Shown: positions 26,350-37,060, counted from the stretch's first letter. The stretch is DNA of 56,603 nucleotides from Bacteroidota bacterium (GCA_013286805.1 JABDEY010000005.1:1-56603); one strand, 5' to 3'. Notes: generated by a model not told the origin, from the sequence alone. A program made the numbers and translations.

Positions 26350-26692
26350 CTCTTTCACATTTTTTAAAATTGGGTTAATCTGATCCGGGAGCGGTTTCAA
26401 ACCAAGGGATTGGTTCTCTAAGATGCTCACTCCCAAGTAATGAAGTTAAATATTAATTCCTGTATTTCAAAATAATAGTGGAAGTTTTTGCACGCTCAAA
26501 TCCCGACTCTGATATACTGAAACTTGCCAGGTTTACAAAAGTAAAGCTGGTTAGAATCAGTTAAAACCGCCTTAGGCGGATTCATAAGCACAATAAAACA
26601 GAAACAAGATGCGAATAATGCCTGCGGTTGGCGTTTTCGATTTTCGAAAACCTAACTTGGGTTAGTATAATTTGCTAATTTTAATAACCCTG
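26350..26692. promoter_or_regulatory. Divergent intergenic region with three small hairpins
   Basis: 343 bases between the divergent PLD-fold and FAD oxidoreductase genes. Hairpins: CCGCC-TTA-GGCGG at 26567-26579, GTTTTCGA-TTT-TCGAAAAC at 26633-26651, and CTAAC-TTGG-GTTAG at 26652-26665. The last is followed by TATAATTTG (26666-26674), close to the Bacteroidota -7 element, 19 bases before the ATG at 26693. Whether the hairpins are operators, attenuators or a repeat remnant cannot be told from one copy. Confidence 0.45.
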
Positions 26693-27844
26693 ATGGATAG
26701 TGTAAATTCCTTTTCTGAACGACCTGCTTACGATTTTATAATAATAGGCCAGGGCTTGGCTGGCACAGTCCTTACTCATACACTTCTTGAACGAGGCAAA
26801 AGAGTTCTGGTAATAGACGAGGGAAATGTTTCCTCCTGTTCAAAAGTGGCTGCCGGATTATTCAATCCCATAGTTTTCAAGCGTCTGACCAAGAGCTGGA
26901 TGATAGACGAACTAAGTCCTGTAGCTGAAAATTTTTACGGAGGGCTGGAACAGAAGCTTGGCAGTAGATTATTTTCCCCAAGGGAACTCGTTAAATTATT
27001 CACGGGGGACAACGAAAAACAATTCTGGATCAAAAAAGCCAAAGAAGAAGGGTTAAAAAACTATTTATCCGGAACAATTGAAAAAAACAATTTTCCGGAA
27101 GCAATAAAAAACTCAGCAGGGGCCGGAAAAGTTAAAAATGCCGGACAAGTGGACGTTAAAAAAATGCTTGATCTGTCCCGTGACTTTTTCAAAGAGCAGG
27201 GTATACTTTTGGAAGAAAGATGTTCTTATACAGATATTATAGTGAAATCAGATTCAATTGTTTATAAAAACAATCACGCAAAAAAAATAATTTTCTGTGA
27301 AGGCTACCAGACAACTGAAAACCCTTGGTTCAATTGGCTGCCTTTCAAACTGACAAAAGGAGAAATTATAACCATCAAATTGGAGACAGCCGGATTCAAT
27401 ATCAACTCCCTTTCCGGATCACTTTCTTCCGGTTGGCTAAGTGAAAATTCAGTCCTTATAAAGGGCATTTTCATTGCACCCGTGGGGGACAACACGTATA
27501 AGGTGGGAGCGACTCATAACTGGGAGGAGCTGAACGAAACTCCATCAGAGAAAGGCAGGCAGGAATTAATACGAAATTTAGACCAGGTGCTGAATGTTCC
27601 TTATAAAATAATAGCTCAGGAAGCCGGTATACGGCCTGCTGTTCAGGATCGTCGTCCTTTGATTGGTTTTCACGCGGAGCACCATAACCTGCTTGTATTC
27701 AATGGAATGGGTACAAAGGGCGTAATGCTTGCTCCCTATTTTGCAGCTCATTTTGCAGGAGTTTTACAAGGGAAAGAAATCCTCAGTAAAGAAGTCGATA
27801 TTTTAAGATACTGGCCTAAGAGTGTAGTTGGAACAGGGAATTAA
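26693..27844 (+). CDS. FAD-dependent oxidoreductase (DAO family)
   Basis: About 383 residues from the ATG at 26693; a TTG at 26672 would add only MLILITL. The N-terminal FAD-binding beta-alpha-beta is explicit: YDFIIIGQGLAGTVLTHTLL (G-x-G-x-x-G-type) followed by an acidic strand end VLVIDEG. SSCSKVAAGLFNPIVFKRLT and, near the C-terminus, AGIRPAVQDRRPLIGFHAEH, VFNGMGTKGVMLAPYFAAHF match the D-amino-acid oxidase/MnmC-like/ThiO group. This group oxidises amines or amino acids; substrate not assignable. A single-gene unit upstream of the alpha-2-macroglobulin gene, which follows after about 100 bases. Confidence 0.85.
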   Translation: MDSVNSFSERPAYDFIIIGQGLAGTVLTHTLLERGKRVLVIDEGNVSSCSKVAAGLFNPIVFKRLTKSWMIDELSPVAENFYGGLEQKLGSRLFSPRELVKLFTGDNEKQFWIKKAKEEGLKNYLSGTIEKNNFPEAIKNSAGAGKVKNAGQVDVKKMLDLSRDFFKEQGILLEERCSYTDIIVKSDSIVYKNNHAKKIIFCEGYQTTENPWFNWLPFKLTKGEIITIKLETAGFNINSLSGSLSSGWLSENSVLIKGIFIAPVGDNTYKVGATHNWEELNETPSEKGRQELIRNLDQVLNVPYKIIAQEAGIRPAVQDRRPLIGFHAEHHNLLVFNGMGTKGVMLAPYFAAHFAGVLQGKEILSKEVDILRYWPKSVVGTGN

Positions 27845-27948
27845 TTTTTTTATGGAAATTTGATTCATATTGCATCTTCTATTCGAATTAAGCGGGAAGG
27901 AATACTCCGGCATAGAAAAACCAATTGAAACAATCGAAATATATACGG

Positions 27949-30900
27949 ATGAATCCTAAAAAATATTTTTTTCTTAGCCTCCTCCTTTTGGTAATTACCT
28001 CTGCCTCCATCAGCATGTTCAGCTTCAAAACGAAAGATGAACCGGTAATGCTTAGTTTTCCTAAAGGAAGTACCTACGAAAAGGAATGGAAAAAGACAGA
28101 TTCCCTTGTTAAACTGGGCCTTACGGTATCAGCTCTGGATGTCGTGGATGCTATTTATAAAAAGGGAAAAACAGATGCAAATGCTGCCCAATTGGTTAAG
28201 TCAATTATGTACCGTCTTCGCCTGAAGCAGCAGGTACAGGAAAATGCGAATTTCAATGCCATAGCTGACCTGAACGAGGAAATAAAAAAGTCTTCCTTCC
28301 CTCTTACTCCGATTCTGCATTCTATTCTGGCCGAACTGTATCAGCAGTATTATACTCAAAACCGTTGGAAATTCAGCCAGCGTACACAGGTCGTAAGTGT
28401 TAATCAGGAGGATATCTCCACCTGGGATTTAAAAATGCTCTTCGATCAGATTATCAAACACCACCTGCAGGCTTTAATAAATAGTGACAGCCTTCGACGC
28501 ACTCCTTTGAATATGTATGATGCCATTCTTGAGGGAGCGACAATGGACTCCCGTAAGCTTAGACCTGCATTGTATGATTTTATCGCACACCGTGCCCTTG
28601 ATTTTTTAATGAATGATGAGCCTGACGTGATACGGCCTGCTTATAAATTTGAATTAACCTCAGCAGATTATTTTAAGCCTTCCTCGGAGTTTTCTAAACT
28701 CAGCATCAGCACCCGGGACACATTGAGTACCAAGTATTATGCTACCCGCATTTTGCAGGACCTGCTCGCCTTTCATTCCGGAGATACGGATCCATCGGCT
28801 CTTATTGATGCCGACCTCAAACGCTTGAATTTTGTAAAAAACCATTCCGCTACAGGCATGAACGATAGCCTCTATTTGCAGGCCCTGCTTTTACTTGAAC
28901 AACAATTTATCAACTATCCTTCGTCGGCAGAAGTGAGTTTAACAATTGCGCAGGTATATGCAGAAAAAGCAAAAAAATACGATCCCCGCAGGCAAGAGGA
29001 CACTGAACCTGAGCGTACGGATAAGTGGCTGAATAAAAAAGCGCTTGAAAAATGTGAACTGGCCCTCAGGGGATTTCCGCAATCTTTTGGTGCCAGGCAA
29101 TGTCAGAATCTTGAAGTCACCATAAAAGCTAAAAGCATGTCCTTCACACTCGAAAAGGTAAACCTCGTTCATAAACCTTTCCGCGCATATTTGTCATACA
29201 AAAATATAAAAAAACTCTATGCCAGAGTAGTTTCTGCGGATTTCGAAAAGGTTAATAGTAATCACAATTACTATGGGGGAGCGAATTCCAAAGAGCTGAT
29301 AAAGGAATACTTAAATAATCAGGCGTTAAAAGAGTGGAGTATGGATGTACCTGATGATGGAGATTATCAAACCCATTACCTCGAATTTAAAATACCTGAA
29401 CTCAACCCTGGATATTACATCGTCCTTTTAAGTGCTGACCCCGGATTTGAAATGACAGATAACGGCATTGCATACGATTTTACCTGGGTGTCTGATTTGA
29501 GTTTTATTAACCGCCGTCTGGGCGATGGAGGCTTTGAATTTCATGTCATCAACCGGGAAACAGGTACTCCGGTGAAAGGAGCAACTGCAAACTTGTGGTA
29601 TAACAGGTACAACGCATCTTCCCGTAAATACGAATCTGTAAAATCTGCCACTTATACTACCGATGAACAAGGCTATTTTATGGCATCAGCGGATGCAAAC
29701 TATGCAGATTTTGAAGTGGAACTGATTAAGGATAAGGATCATTGCCGGACAGAGAGTGGTCTGTATATGTATCGTCAAACCTCAGCTGAAGCTGCAATGT
29801 CACCACATACTACCCTATTTACAGACAGGGCTATATACAGGCCCGGGCAAACCATTTACTTCAAAGGCATCCTGATCAATACGAATGGAAAACGAAATGA
29901 AATTTTGGCCGGCCATTCAGTAACAGTGACATTTAAAGATGTCAACGCTCAGAAAATTTCATCACTTGATCTTACCACCAATGAATATGGCTCTTATAGT
30001 GGAACATTTACGGCTCCCAATGGTTCTCTTAATGGGCAGATGATTATTGGAGACACATATGGATCAGTAACGATAGCAGTAGAGGATTATAAACGCCCTG
30101 AATTTGAAGTCAGGTTTTCCCCTCTGAAGGGTAGTTTTCGCCTGAATGATTCTATTCGCATTCAGGGAACAGCCAAAGCTTACTCAGGATCCAATGTGGA
30201 AGGAGCACAGGTAAAATACCGGGTTCTGCGCAAAGCATCTTTCCCGTATTGGTGGTGGTCATGCAGAGGAACTAATCCCAGTTCCCCTCAGATGGAAATT
30301 GCCAATGGGGTAACAATGACCAACGATACAGGGGGATATATAATTAAATTCAAAGCCATTCCGGATAGAAGCATTCAGCAGGCTTCTTCCCCTACATTTA
30401 CATATACCATTTCTGCAGATATAACCGATATAAACGGAGAAACACACAGTTCAGAAACCAATGTTTCCTTGTCTGAGCGATCCCTTAATCTTAGCGTTGC
30501 TATTCCGGCCGAAATAAACAGAGAAAAGGAGAAACAATTTGTAATCACGACTACCAATACGGACAATGTAGTTGAAGCTGCCGCCGGAAGAATTGAAATT
30601 TATAAGCTTATTCAACCGGATAAGGTTTTCAGGAGCAGAGAATGGGAGAAACCCGATCGTTTTATAATGAGAAAAGAGGAATACTATTCTGCGTTTCCTG
30701 CCGATGTCTACGCGGATGAAAATAACATGCTCAAATGGGAAAAGGGAGAAAAGGTGCTGGAGGGTACTTTTGATACGGATAGTAATAAAGCAGAGAAGGA
30801 CGTTTCTAAAAAGGATAATTTTTCGAATAGATTTTCCAACAAATTGGTTATAGATAACCTGAATACCTGGAAACCGGGAACCTATCTGTTGGAAGCACAT

Positions 30901-33900
30901 GCCCTGGATAAATCCGGGCAGGATGTAAAAGACATCCGGTATTTTACTTTATACGCTGAAAAGACAACTGATCTGCCTGTGAATAGCCCGGACTGGTTTA
31001 CAATGATAAAAAGTGAAGCCCAACCCGGAGAAAAAGCTTCCTTTTGTATAGGTTCCGGAGAAAGTGATGTAAAAGTTCTTTATGAATTGGAAGAACAAAA
31101 CAGAATTACAAGGCAGGAATGGATCACGCTCAGCCATGAACAGAAGCGTATAGAAATTCCAATCGAAGAGAAATACAGGGGCAACATTGCGTTGCATTGC
31201 ACCTTTGTAAAAAATAATCGGGAATATACGCACAGTTCAGTGATTACTGTTCCCTGGACCAATAAGGAACTGGCCATCAGCTTCGAAACGTTCCGGGATA
31301 AATTGCAGCCCGGACAAAAGGAAGAATGGAAAATTAAAATCAAAGATAAAAGGGGTGACAAACTCATGGCGGAAATGATGGCCACACTATATGATGCTTC
31401 CCTCGATGCTTTCCGTGCCAATAACTGGTATTTTGATATTTATACAAGCTATTATGCTACACTTCCTTGGGAAAGTTCCCTCGCGTTTGGGATACGCGGT
31501 TCTCAACTTTATTCCGACAACCGGAATACTGCCCGGAAAGGGTCCTCCCCTTCCCGAACATACGACCAGTTAAACTGGTTCGGGTATAATCAGTACAATC
31601 AGTATCATACCAGATATGGAATAACAGCTTCTGTGCCAGCTAAAAAGGCATTTGCCGGAGCTTCCCCGGCAATGGATGAAACCACCGCCACTCTTGAAAC
31701 TGTAAATGGTAATACGTCTACCGCTCTGCCGGCTGCTGCAGGAGTTTATAAACCTGATAACGGAGGGAAGAATAACGATGAGCCAAATGAAAGTAAGGAC
31801 AAGCGATCCGACCCTAACCAAGGTCTAACGGAAATAAAGGCCAGGGCTAACTTCAATGAAACTGCATTCTTCTACCCCCGGCTTCAAACAGATGAACAAG
31901 GCAACATCATTCTGAAATTCACCATCCCGGAAGCTCTTACCCGTTGGAAAATGATGGGACTTGCTTATACCAAAGACCTTAAATATGGGCTAATAACTAA
32001 AGAATTGGTTACTCAGAAGGAATTAATGATTACACCTAACGCTCCCCGTTTTCTCAGGGAAAATGATAGAATTGAATTCACGGCCAAGGTGACGAATCTT
32101 AGTTCAGCCGACCTCTCCGGTACCGCACAACTATTTCTATACGATGCCATTACAATGAAAGAAATGAATCCCGCCTTAGTAAGCTCATTTACTGTAAAAA
32201 AGGGGTTAAGCGCACCTTTGAAATGGGACCTCGAAATCCCCGAAGGAATAGGCGCCATCACCTATAAAGTAGTTGCCAAAGCGGGTAATTATAGTGATGG
32301 GGAGGAAATGATCCTCCCTGTATTATCAAACCGCATGCTTGTTACGGAATCCATACCTCTGTACGTGGGCAGCAAGCAAACCAAAACCTTCCAATTTGAA
32401 AAATTCATCAGCCAGAATGCTGGCTCAGCTACCCTAAGAAATCACAAACTGACGCTTGAATTTTCAGCTAACCCTGCCTGGTATGCAATACAGGCACTCC
32501 CCTACCTGATGGAGTATCCTTATGATTGTGCTGAACAAACATTCTCCCGGTTCTATGCCAACAGCATAGCCTCCTTTATTGCAAACTCTTCTCCTAAGAT
32601 AAAGGCTGTATTCGATTCCTGGCAGTCGCAAAATCCGGAAGCCTTGCTTTCTAATCTTGAAAAAAACCAGGAATTAAAATCTTTGGTTTTAGAAGAAACA
32701 CCCTGGGTGGCGGAAGCAAAAAACGAAACAGAACGTAAAAATCGTGTAGCCCTTTTATTCAATCTCAATCACATGTCAAATGAACTTGAACATGCTCTGG
32801 GGAAGCTGCAAAAGATGCAATTATCAAATGGGGGATGGCCCTGGTTTGAGGGTATGCCCGATGACCGTTACATCACACAACATATCATTACAGGAATGGG
32901 GCACCTGGATCACCTCGGGGTGAAAAAAATGCAGGCTGACCCCAGGACCTGGAATATGGTAAAAAGCGGAATAAATTATTCAGACGAGCGCATCCGGGAA
33001 GATTATGATTGGATAATGCAGCACGAAAAAAATCCGGAAGAAGATCACATGAATTATGAGCAAATCCAATACCTCTATGCACGCAGTTATTTTCCTATTC
33101 CGGTCTCTTCCCGCAACCAAAAAAGCTTTGATTATTTCAAGAGGCAGGCACACAAATACTGGATGAACAAAGGCCGTTATATGCAAGGAATGATCGCCCT
33201 GGCTTTAAATCGATGTGATGATAACACGACCCCGGCTCAAATCCTTAAGTCTTTAAAAGAGAATTCCATTACCAGCGAAGAAATGGGTATGTACTGGAAA
33301 GAGAATTACGATGGATTCTGTTGGTGGGAAGCACCTGTTGAATCACAGGCTCTTATGGTGGAAGTCTTTGATGAGGTCGGGCATGATAAGAAGGCCGTTG
33401 ACGATTTAAAAGTCTGGCTCCTTAAAAGTAAACAAACCCAAAACTGGTCCAATACCAAAGCGACTACGGAGGCTTGCTATGCCTTGCTCTTACGGGGCGC
33501 AGATTTACTTTCCACAGAGTCACAGGTAGAAATAAAAATGGGTAATGTAATCGTGTATACTAAAGGTCCGGAAACGAGCTCAGGGAAAATAACCAGGCCG
33601 GAAGCCGGAACTGGTTACTTCAAAACTTCCTGGACAGGTACCGAAATCAAACCTGAAATGGGAAATATTACTGTAAGTAAAAAAGACCAAGGCATAAGTT
33701 GGGGGGCACTTTACTGGCAATATTTTGAACAATTGGACAAAATAACCCGGTCCAAAACACCTGTTCAGCTGGTAAAAAAACTATTCCTGGAACGGAACAC
33801 GGATGCTGGACCGGTGCTCAGCCTCATTGACACAAAAACAGCTCTCCATCCTGGCGACAAAATTAAAGTAAGGATAGAGCTTAGAGTTGACCGGGACATG

Positions 33901-34182
33901 CAATATGTTCATATGAAAGATATGCGCGCCTCTGGTTTAGAACCTGTAAATGTCCTATCCCGCTACAAATGGCAGGACGGATTGGGTTATTACGAAAGTA
34001 CCCGGGATGCATCAACTAATTTTTTCATTGCCAGGCTCCCCAAAGGAAGTTATATCTTTGAGTATCCTTTGCGTGTCACACACAACGGAGATTTCTCAAA
34101 TGGGATAACCAGCATTGAATGTATGTATGCTCCGGAATTTGCAAGTCACTCTGAAGGAATAAGAATTAAAGTAGGAAATTAA
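27949..34182 (+). CDS. Bacterial alpha-2-macroglobulin family protein (thioester type)
   Basis: 2077 residues from the ATG at 27949 (a TTG at 27925 adds 8 residues). An uncleaved or cleaved N-terminal hydrophobic segment (KYFFLSLLLLVITSASIS) has no lipobox Cys. Residues ~50-400 are helical; then macroglobulin (MG) domains including the MG2-like TTLFTDRAIYRPGQTIYFKG, GYFMASADANYADFEVELI; the central bait-like region around residues 1200-1300 is low-complexity (Ala/Gly/Asn/Asp). The thioester motif is present: YPYDCAEQTF with Cys1527 and Gln1530 (C-x-E-Q). Family members are thought to trap proteases in the periplasm or at the surface. The usual partner penicillin-binding protein PBP1C is not next to it. 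Confidence 0.93.
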   Translation: MNPKKYFFLSLLLLVITSASISMFSFKTKDEPVMLSFPKGSTYEKEWKKTDSLVKLGLTVSALDVVDAIYKKGKTDANAAQLVKSIMYRLRLKQQVQENANFNAIADLNEEIKKSSFPLTPILHSILAELYQQYYTQNRWKFSQRTQVVSVNQEDISTWDLKMLFDQIIKHHLQALINSDSLRRTPLNMYDAILEGATMDSRKLRPALYDFIAHRALDFLMNDEPDVIRPAYKFELTSADYFKPSSEFSKLSISTRDTLSTKYYATRILQDLLAFHSGDTDPSALIDADLKRLNFVKNHSATGMNDSLYLQALLLLEQQFINYPSSAEVSLTIAQVYAEKAKKYDPRRQEDTEPERTDKWLNKKALEKCELALRGFPQSFGARQCQNLEVTIKAKSMSFTLEKVNLVHKPFRAYLSYKNIKKLYARVVSADFEKVNSNHNYYGGANSKELIKEYLNNQALKEWSMDVPDDGDYQTHYLEFKIPELNPGYYIVLLSADPGFEMTDNGIAYDFTWVSDLSFINRRLGDGGFEFHVINRETGTPVKGATANLWYNRYNASSRKYESVKSATYTTDEQGYFMASADANYADFEVELIKDKDHCRTESGLYMYRQTSAEAAMSPHTTLFTDRAIYRPGQTIYFKGILINTNGKRNEILAGHSVTVTFKDVNAQKISSLDLTTNEYGSYSGTFTAPNGSLNGQMIIGDTYGSVTIAVEDYKRPEFEVRFSPLKGSFRLNDSIRIQGTAKAYSGSNVEGAQVKYRVLRKASFPYWWWSCRGTNPSSPQMEIANGVTMTNDTGGYIIKFKAIPDRSIQQASSPTFTYTISADITDINGETHSSETNVSLSERSLNLSVAIPAEINREKEKQFVITTTNTDNVVEAAAGRIEIYKLIQPDKVFRSREWEKPDRFIMRKEEYYSAFPADVYADENNMLKWEKGEKVLEGTFDTDSNKAEKDVSKKDNFSNRFSNKLVIDNLNTWKPGTYLLEAHALDKSGQDVKDIRYFTLYAEKTTDLPVNSPDWFTMIKSEAQPGEKASFCIGSGESDVKVLYELEEQNRITRQEWITLSHEQKRIEIPIEEKYRGNIALHCTFVKNNREYTHSSVITVPWTNKELAISFETFRDKLQPGQKEEWKIKIKDKRGDKLMAEMMATLYDASLDAFRANNWYFDIYTSYYATLPWESSLAFGIRGSQLYSDNRNTARKGSSPSRTYDQLNWFGYNQYNQYHTRYGITASVPAKKAFAGASPAMDETTATLETVNGNTSTALPAAAGVYKPDNGGKNNDEPNESKDKRSDPNQGLTEIKARANFNETAFFYPRLQTDEQGNIILKFTIPEALTRWKMMGLAYTKDLKYGLITKELVTQKELMITPNAPRFLRENDRIEFTAKVTNLSSADLSGTAQLFLYDAITMKEMNPALVSSFTVKKGLSAPLKWDLEIPEGIGAITYKVVAKAGNYSDGEEMILPVLSNRMLVTESIPLYVGSKQTKTFQFEKFISQNAGSATLRNHKLTLEFSANPAWYAIQALPYLMEYPYDCAEQTFSRFYANSIASFIANSSPKIKAVFDSWQSQNPEALLSNLEKNQELKSLVLEETPWVAEAKNETERKNRVALLFNLNHMSNELEHALGKLQKMQLSNGGWPWFEGMPDDRYITQHIITGMGHLDHLGVKKMQADPRTWNMVKSGINYSDERIREDYDWIMQHEKNPEEDHMNYEQIQYLYARSYFPIPVSSRNQKSFDYFKRQAHKYWMNKGRYMQGMIALALNRCDDNTTPAQILKSLKENSITSEEMGMYWKENYDGFCWWEAPVESQALMVEVFDEVGHDKKAVDDLKVWLLKSKQTQNWSNTKATTEACYALLLRGADLLSTESQVEIKMGNVIVYTKGPETSSGKITRPEAGTGYFKTSWTGTEIKPEMGNITVSKKDQGISWGALYWQYFEQLDKITRSKTPVQLVKKLFLERNTDAGPVLSLIDTKTALHPGDKIKVRIELRVDRDMQYVHMKDMRASGLEPVNVLSRYKWQDGLGYYESTRDASTNFFIARLPKGSYIFEYPLRVTHNGDFSNGITSIECMYAPEFASHSEGIRIKVGN

Positions 34183-34209
34183 AATACAGTTCCCGGACAA
34201 ATTTTGCCC

Positions 34210-34629
34210 ATGGCAAAAACCACGCTCGACATAAAATATGAATACGACTTTATCCTTATTGGCATTTCCTGCCACGAAAAGGAGTATCGTTTGAGTTGGG
34301 CACTCAATCAAAGCCTTCACTTTGAGCTGGAAAGAAGGAAGGACATGCAGATCGAATTGAAAAAGCAATCAGAACCACTCTCTTATCCTTTTTTTGAATA
34401 CGATGATGTAGAAAACTACCGTAAATATTATTTGATTTCGAACAAGTGTACAGGAGGAATGTTGCTGCCTGAACAAAAGCAGGCAGATTTTTTGTTAATG
34501 ATTAAGGGGACCATCCGCCCCCCGGAAAAAATAAGTATTATTAAGGCAATAAAAGAGATTCAACTTGTGCTCACTGCATTTGAAATAAATCCGGAACAGT
34601 TGAAATCCAGGGAAAATTTGCTATTCTGA
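34210..34629 (+). CDS. IPExxxVDY-family small protein
   Basis: 139 residues from the ATG at 34210 (a TTG at 34204 would add MP). I recognise the Bacteroidota family named for its C-terminal motif; here the motif is diverged, LLPEQKQADFLLMIKG instead of IPExxxVDY, but the layout (KYEYDFILIGISCHEKEYRL, SLHFELERRKD, FFEYDDVENYRKYYLISNK, and a helical end) agrees. Function unknown. In many Bacteroidota it is immediately upstream of pyruvate kinase; here pyk is at 38217 and a TonB receptor plus a T9SS cargo gene, both on the opposite strand, lie in between. It converges with the receptor gene (22-base gap). Confidence 0.8.
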   Translation: MAKTTLDIKYEYDFILIGISCHEKEYRLSWALNQSLHFELERRKDMQIELKKQSEPLSYPFFEYDDVENYRKYYLISNKCTGGMLLPEQKQADFLLMIKGTIRPPEKISIIKAIKEIQLVLTAFEINPEQLKSRENLLF

Positions 34630-34651
34630 ACCGTACAAATCTTCCATTTAT

Positions 34652-37060
34652 TTAAGCTCCTAAGTTAAAGGTAAGCCGGATAGCAAAAGTGCGGGGTGGC
34701 TCTATCTTCAAGGGGCGCAGGGAATATTCTAAATTGGTCAGATTATTTACCACGAAAGCAGCCTTGCATCTTTTTGTAACATCCATTCCTATTCTTGCAT
34801 CAAATACATTTATACCGGAATTATGAGCTTCCCGGTATTGCTGGATCCCAAAAATATCATTGACGGTGGGAGAATAAAATAAAGCATCGATGTTCTGCAT
34901 ATAACTGTAATAACGCCAGTCCCCTCCGATGAAATATTTTTTATAAGTGAGTTGAAGATCAATTTTTGCGATGTGCTGGAAGCGGTATTTCAGTATGTTA
35001 TTTGCGGTGTTAGTGCTGTTTGATGCATAGGACATCTTATTACCTGCACTGTCTTTGGCATATACATAGTTAGGATTCATGGCCTGTGGAAGGGTATAGG
35101 TATAATCAGCCAATACGTCAATCGTCAGATTTCTGCTTATTTTTCCTTCGCCAGGCAGGGATACCTCTATTCCCCGGACTTCCGTAGCTCCTGTATTGAG
35201 GTATTCGAAACCGTTAACAGGGTTTGGAGGTACCCAGGGAAATGGCTGGTTGTGCCCCCAGCAGCCATACGTTATCTCAATCGTATTCTGATACTCCTGC
35301 CAGAATGCAGCTACATCCAGAAAGCCGGTAAAATTATTTATTTTGAATCCCTGCTTCATTCCAATTTCGGCATTCCAGCTTGATTCGGGGTTTAAATTTG
35401 GGTTTGCAAAAACCGGAAAGCCCCCGATATTGGTTTCTATGTATTTTTCAGTAATACTTGGATAACGGTATCCTTGCCCGAAAGAAGCCCGTAAAAAGCT
35501 GGCCTGAGCCAGCTGATAATTCAGTCCGGTTCGGAAAATAGGCTTGGTTACAATCTTCTGATCATTCATGATGAATGTTTCTTCCCTGAATCCAAGAGAA
35601 GTATTCAGTTTCTTCCACAATTTTTTATCGGCCTGAACATACCCTGCATAATTCTGAAGATGGTTTTTGGGTAAAATACCGCTAACGGGAATTCCAGACC
35701 AGGCATAAGTTTGACTCATGCTAATCCCTCCTGTAAGGTTGATACCATTGTCCAATGTTTTGGTTAACTGGTATTCGCTGTAGATGACATAAGAATGGTT
35801 AAAAGTAGTAGTGTTGCCATTGTAGCCATAATCATTCTGAGAATAAAAATAACGGGTCCGGAAACTCTGATTCCAACCGGTTTTGGAATAGTAATTGACA
35901 AAAGGATCCACATAAAAAATCTGTTGTTTCTGCAGTGTCATGGTATTTGGAAATGACCTGTAAATGTTGGAACCAGAAGAATCCCAGACAAGAGAGACAT
36001 TATTCGAGGTGTACATAAAATTTCCGTTTATCCCATAATTCAGATTGGGATTAGATAAGGGCCGGTAGCGCAGATTCAAATTCACCCTTCCCGTCTGTTC
36101 GCCTACCTGATTATCATTTACAAGTGTATCTGTACGGGTAGTTTTGGGCGGCGGTTGAGGACCGATATAACCATGATCATAAATCCCCATACCTCCAATC
36201 ACCAGATCCAGTTGTCCTATTTTTTCAGAGTGCATAAAACTGGTACTCGAAAAATTAGCTATGCCGGGCCACCATTTTGTGTTCTCTCCGCTGGGAATAT
36301 CATACTCCCCGGTAGAGACGGAAAACTTAGTGATGGCTTCATCCTTGGCATAAGCAGTACGCACATTAATACTTCCGCTTAAAGCAGAGGATCCATAGGT
36401 GACAGAAGAAGCGCCCTTTATTACTTCAACCTGCTCTACATTTTCAAGAGGAATAAAATTCCACTCCAGTCTGCCTCCATCTCCCCCTAACGCAGGTAAT
36501 CCATCAATTAAAATAGCAACCCGGCTCCCAACGCCAAAATTAAAACCGCTTCCCCCGCGAATCTGCGGTTCGCCATCTAAAATATTTAAGCCGGGCACCT
36601 GGTTCAATACACCTTTGATATTGGTAGAATTTTTGTTTTCGATCAGCTTGGGCTTGATAACTTCCATGGAAACGGTAATTTCATCCAGCTTCTGCTCATA
36701 TTTACCGGCAGAAATAACCATAGTCTGCAATTGAGTGGCAGAAGATTGCAGGAGAAAATTATGCACCGACACTTTGGAAGAATCAAAGAAAACAGCAAAG
36801 GTGTCAGCCTGCATACCAATTGAGGTACAAATTATAGTATGCACACCATGACTTAAACGCAATTGGTAATTTCCATCCAAATCAGTAGCTGTGCCATGTG
36901 ATTTATCCTTTAGGTCGAAAACAGTTGCCCCAATCACGGCCTCTTTATTAGAAGCATCTGTTACAGTTCCTTTGAGCGAAGCCAGGCTCTGGGCTTGGTA
37001 GGACACGGAAGAGAAAATAAAAAACAGAAAAGGTAAAAAAAGTATTTTTTTTAACCCCAT
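34652..37060 (-). CDS. TonB-dependent outer-membrane receptor
   Basis: About 802 residues from the ATG at 37058-37060, which gives the signal peptide KKILFLPFLFFIFSSVSYQA; a longer frame to 37153 would overlap the upstream gene by 53 bases. Then a CarboxypepD_reg-like domain (LKGTVTDASNKEAVIGATVF, GTATDLDGNYQL), a plug domain (LIENKNSTNIKGVLNQVPG, VAILIDGLPALGG, ENVEQVEVIKGASSVTYGSS, ALSGSINVRT) and a 22-strand-type barrel ending FAIRLTFNLGA. The aromatic-rich barrel loops do not reveal the substrate; siderophore, cobamide or oligosaccharide are all possible. There is no adjacent SusD homologue, so it is not a classical sus-type locus. The next gene upstream is a T9SS cargo. Confidence 0.93.
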   Translation of the reverse strand: MGLKKILFLPFLFFIFSSVSYQAQSLASLKGTVTDASNKEAVIGATVFDLKDKSHGTATDLDGNYQLRLSHGVHTIICTSIGMQADTFAVFFDSSKVSVHNFLLQSSATQLQTMVISAGKYEQKLDEITVSMEVIKPKLIENKNSTNIKGVLNQVPGLNILDGEPQIRGGSGFNFGVGSRVAILIDGLPALGGDGGRLEWNFIPLENVEQVEVIKGASSVTYGSSALSGSINVRTAYAKDEAITKFSVSTGEYDIPSGENTKWWPGIANFSSTSFMHSEKIGQLDLVIGGMGIYDHGYIGPQPPPKTTRTDTLVNDNQVGEQTGRVNLNLRYRPLSNPNLNYGINGNFMYTSNNVSLVWDSSGSNIYRSFPNTMTLQKQQIFYVDPFVNYYSKTGWNQSFRTRYFYSQNDYGYNGNTTTFNHSYVIYSEYQLTKTLDNGINLTGGISMSQTYAWSGIPVSGILPKNHLQNYAGYVQADKKLWKKLNTSLGFREETFIMNDQKIVTKPIFRTGLNYQLAQASFLRASFGQGYRYPSITEKYIETNIGGFPVFANPNLNPESSWNAEIGMKQGFKINNFTGFLDVAAFWQEYQNTIEITYGCWGHNQPFPWVPPNPVNGFEYLNTGATEVRGIEVSLPGEGKISRNLTIDVLADYTYTLPQAMNPNYVYAKDSAGNKMSYASNSTNTANNILKYRFQHIAKIDLQLTYKKYFIGGDWRYYSYMQNIDALFYSPTVNDIFGIQQYREAHNSGINVFDARIGMDVTKRCKAAFVVNNLTNLEYSLRPLKIEPPRTFAIRLTFNLGA

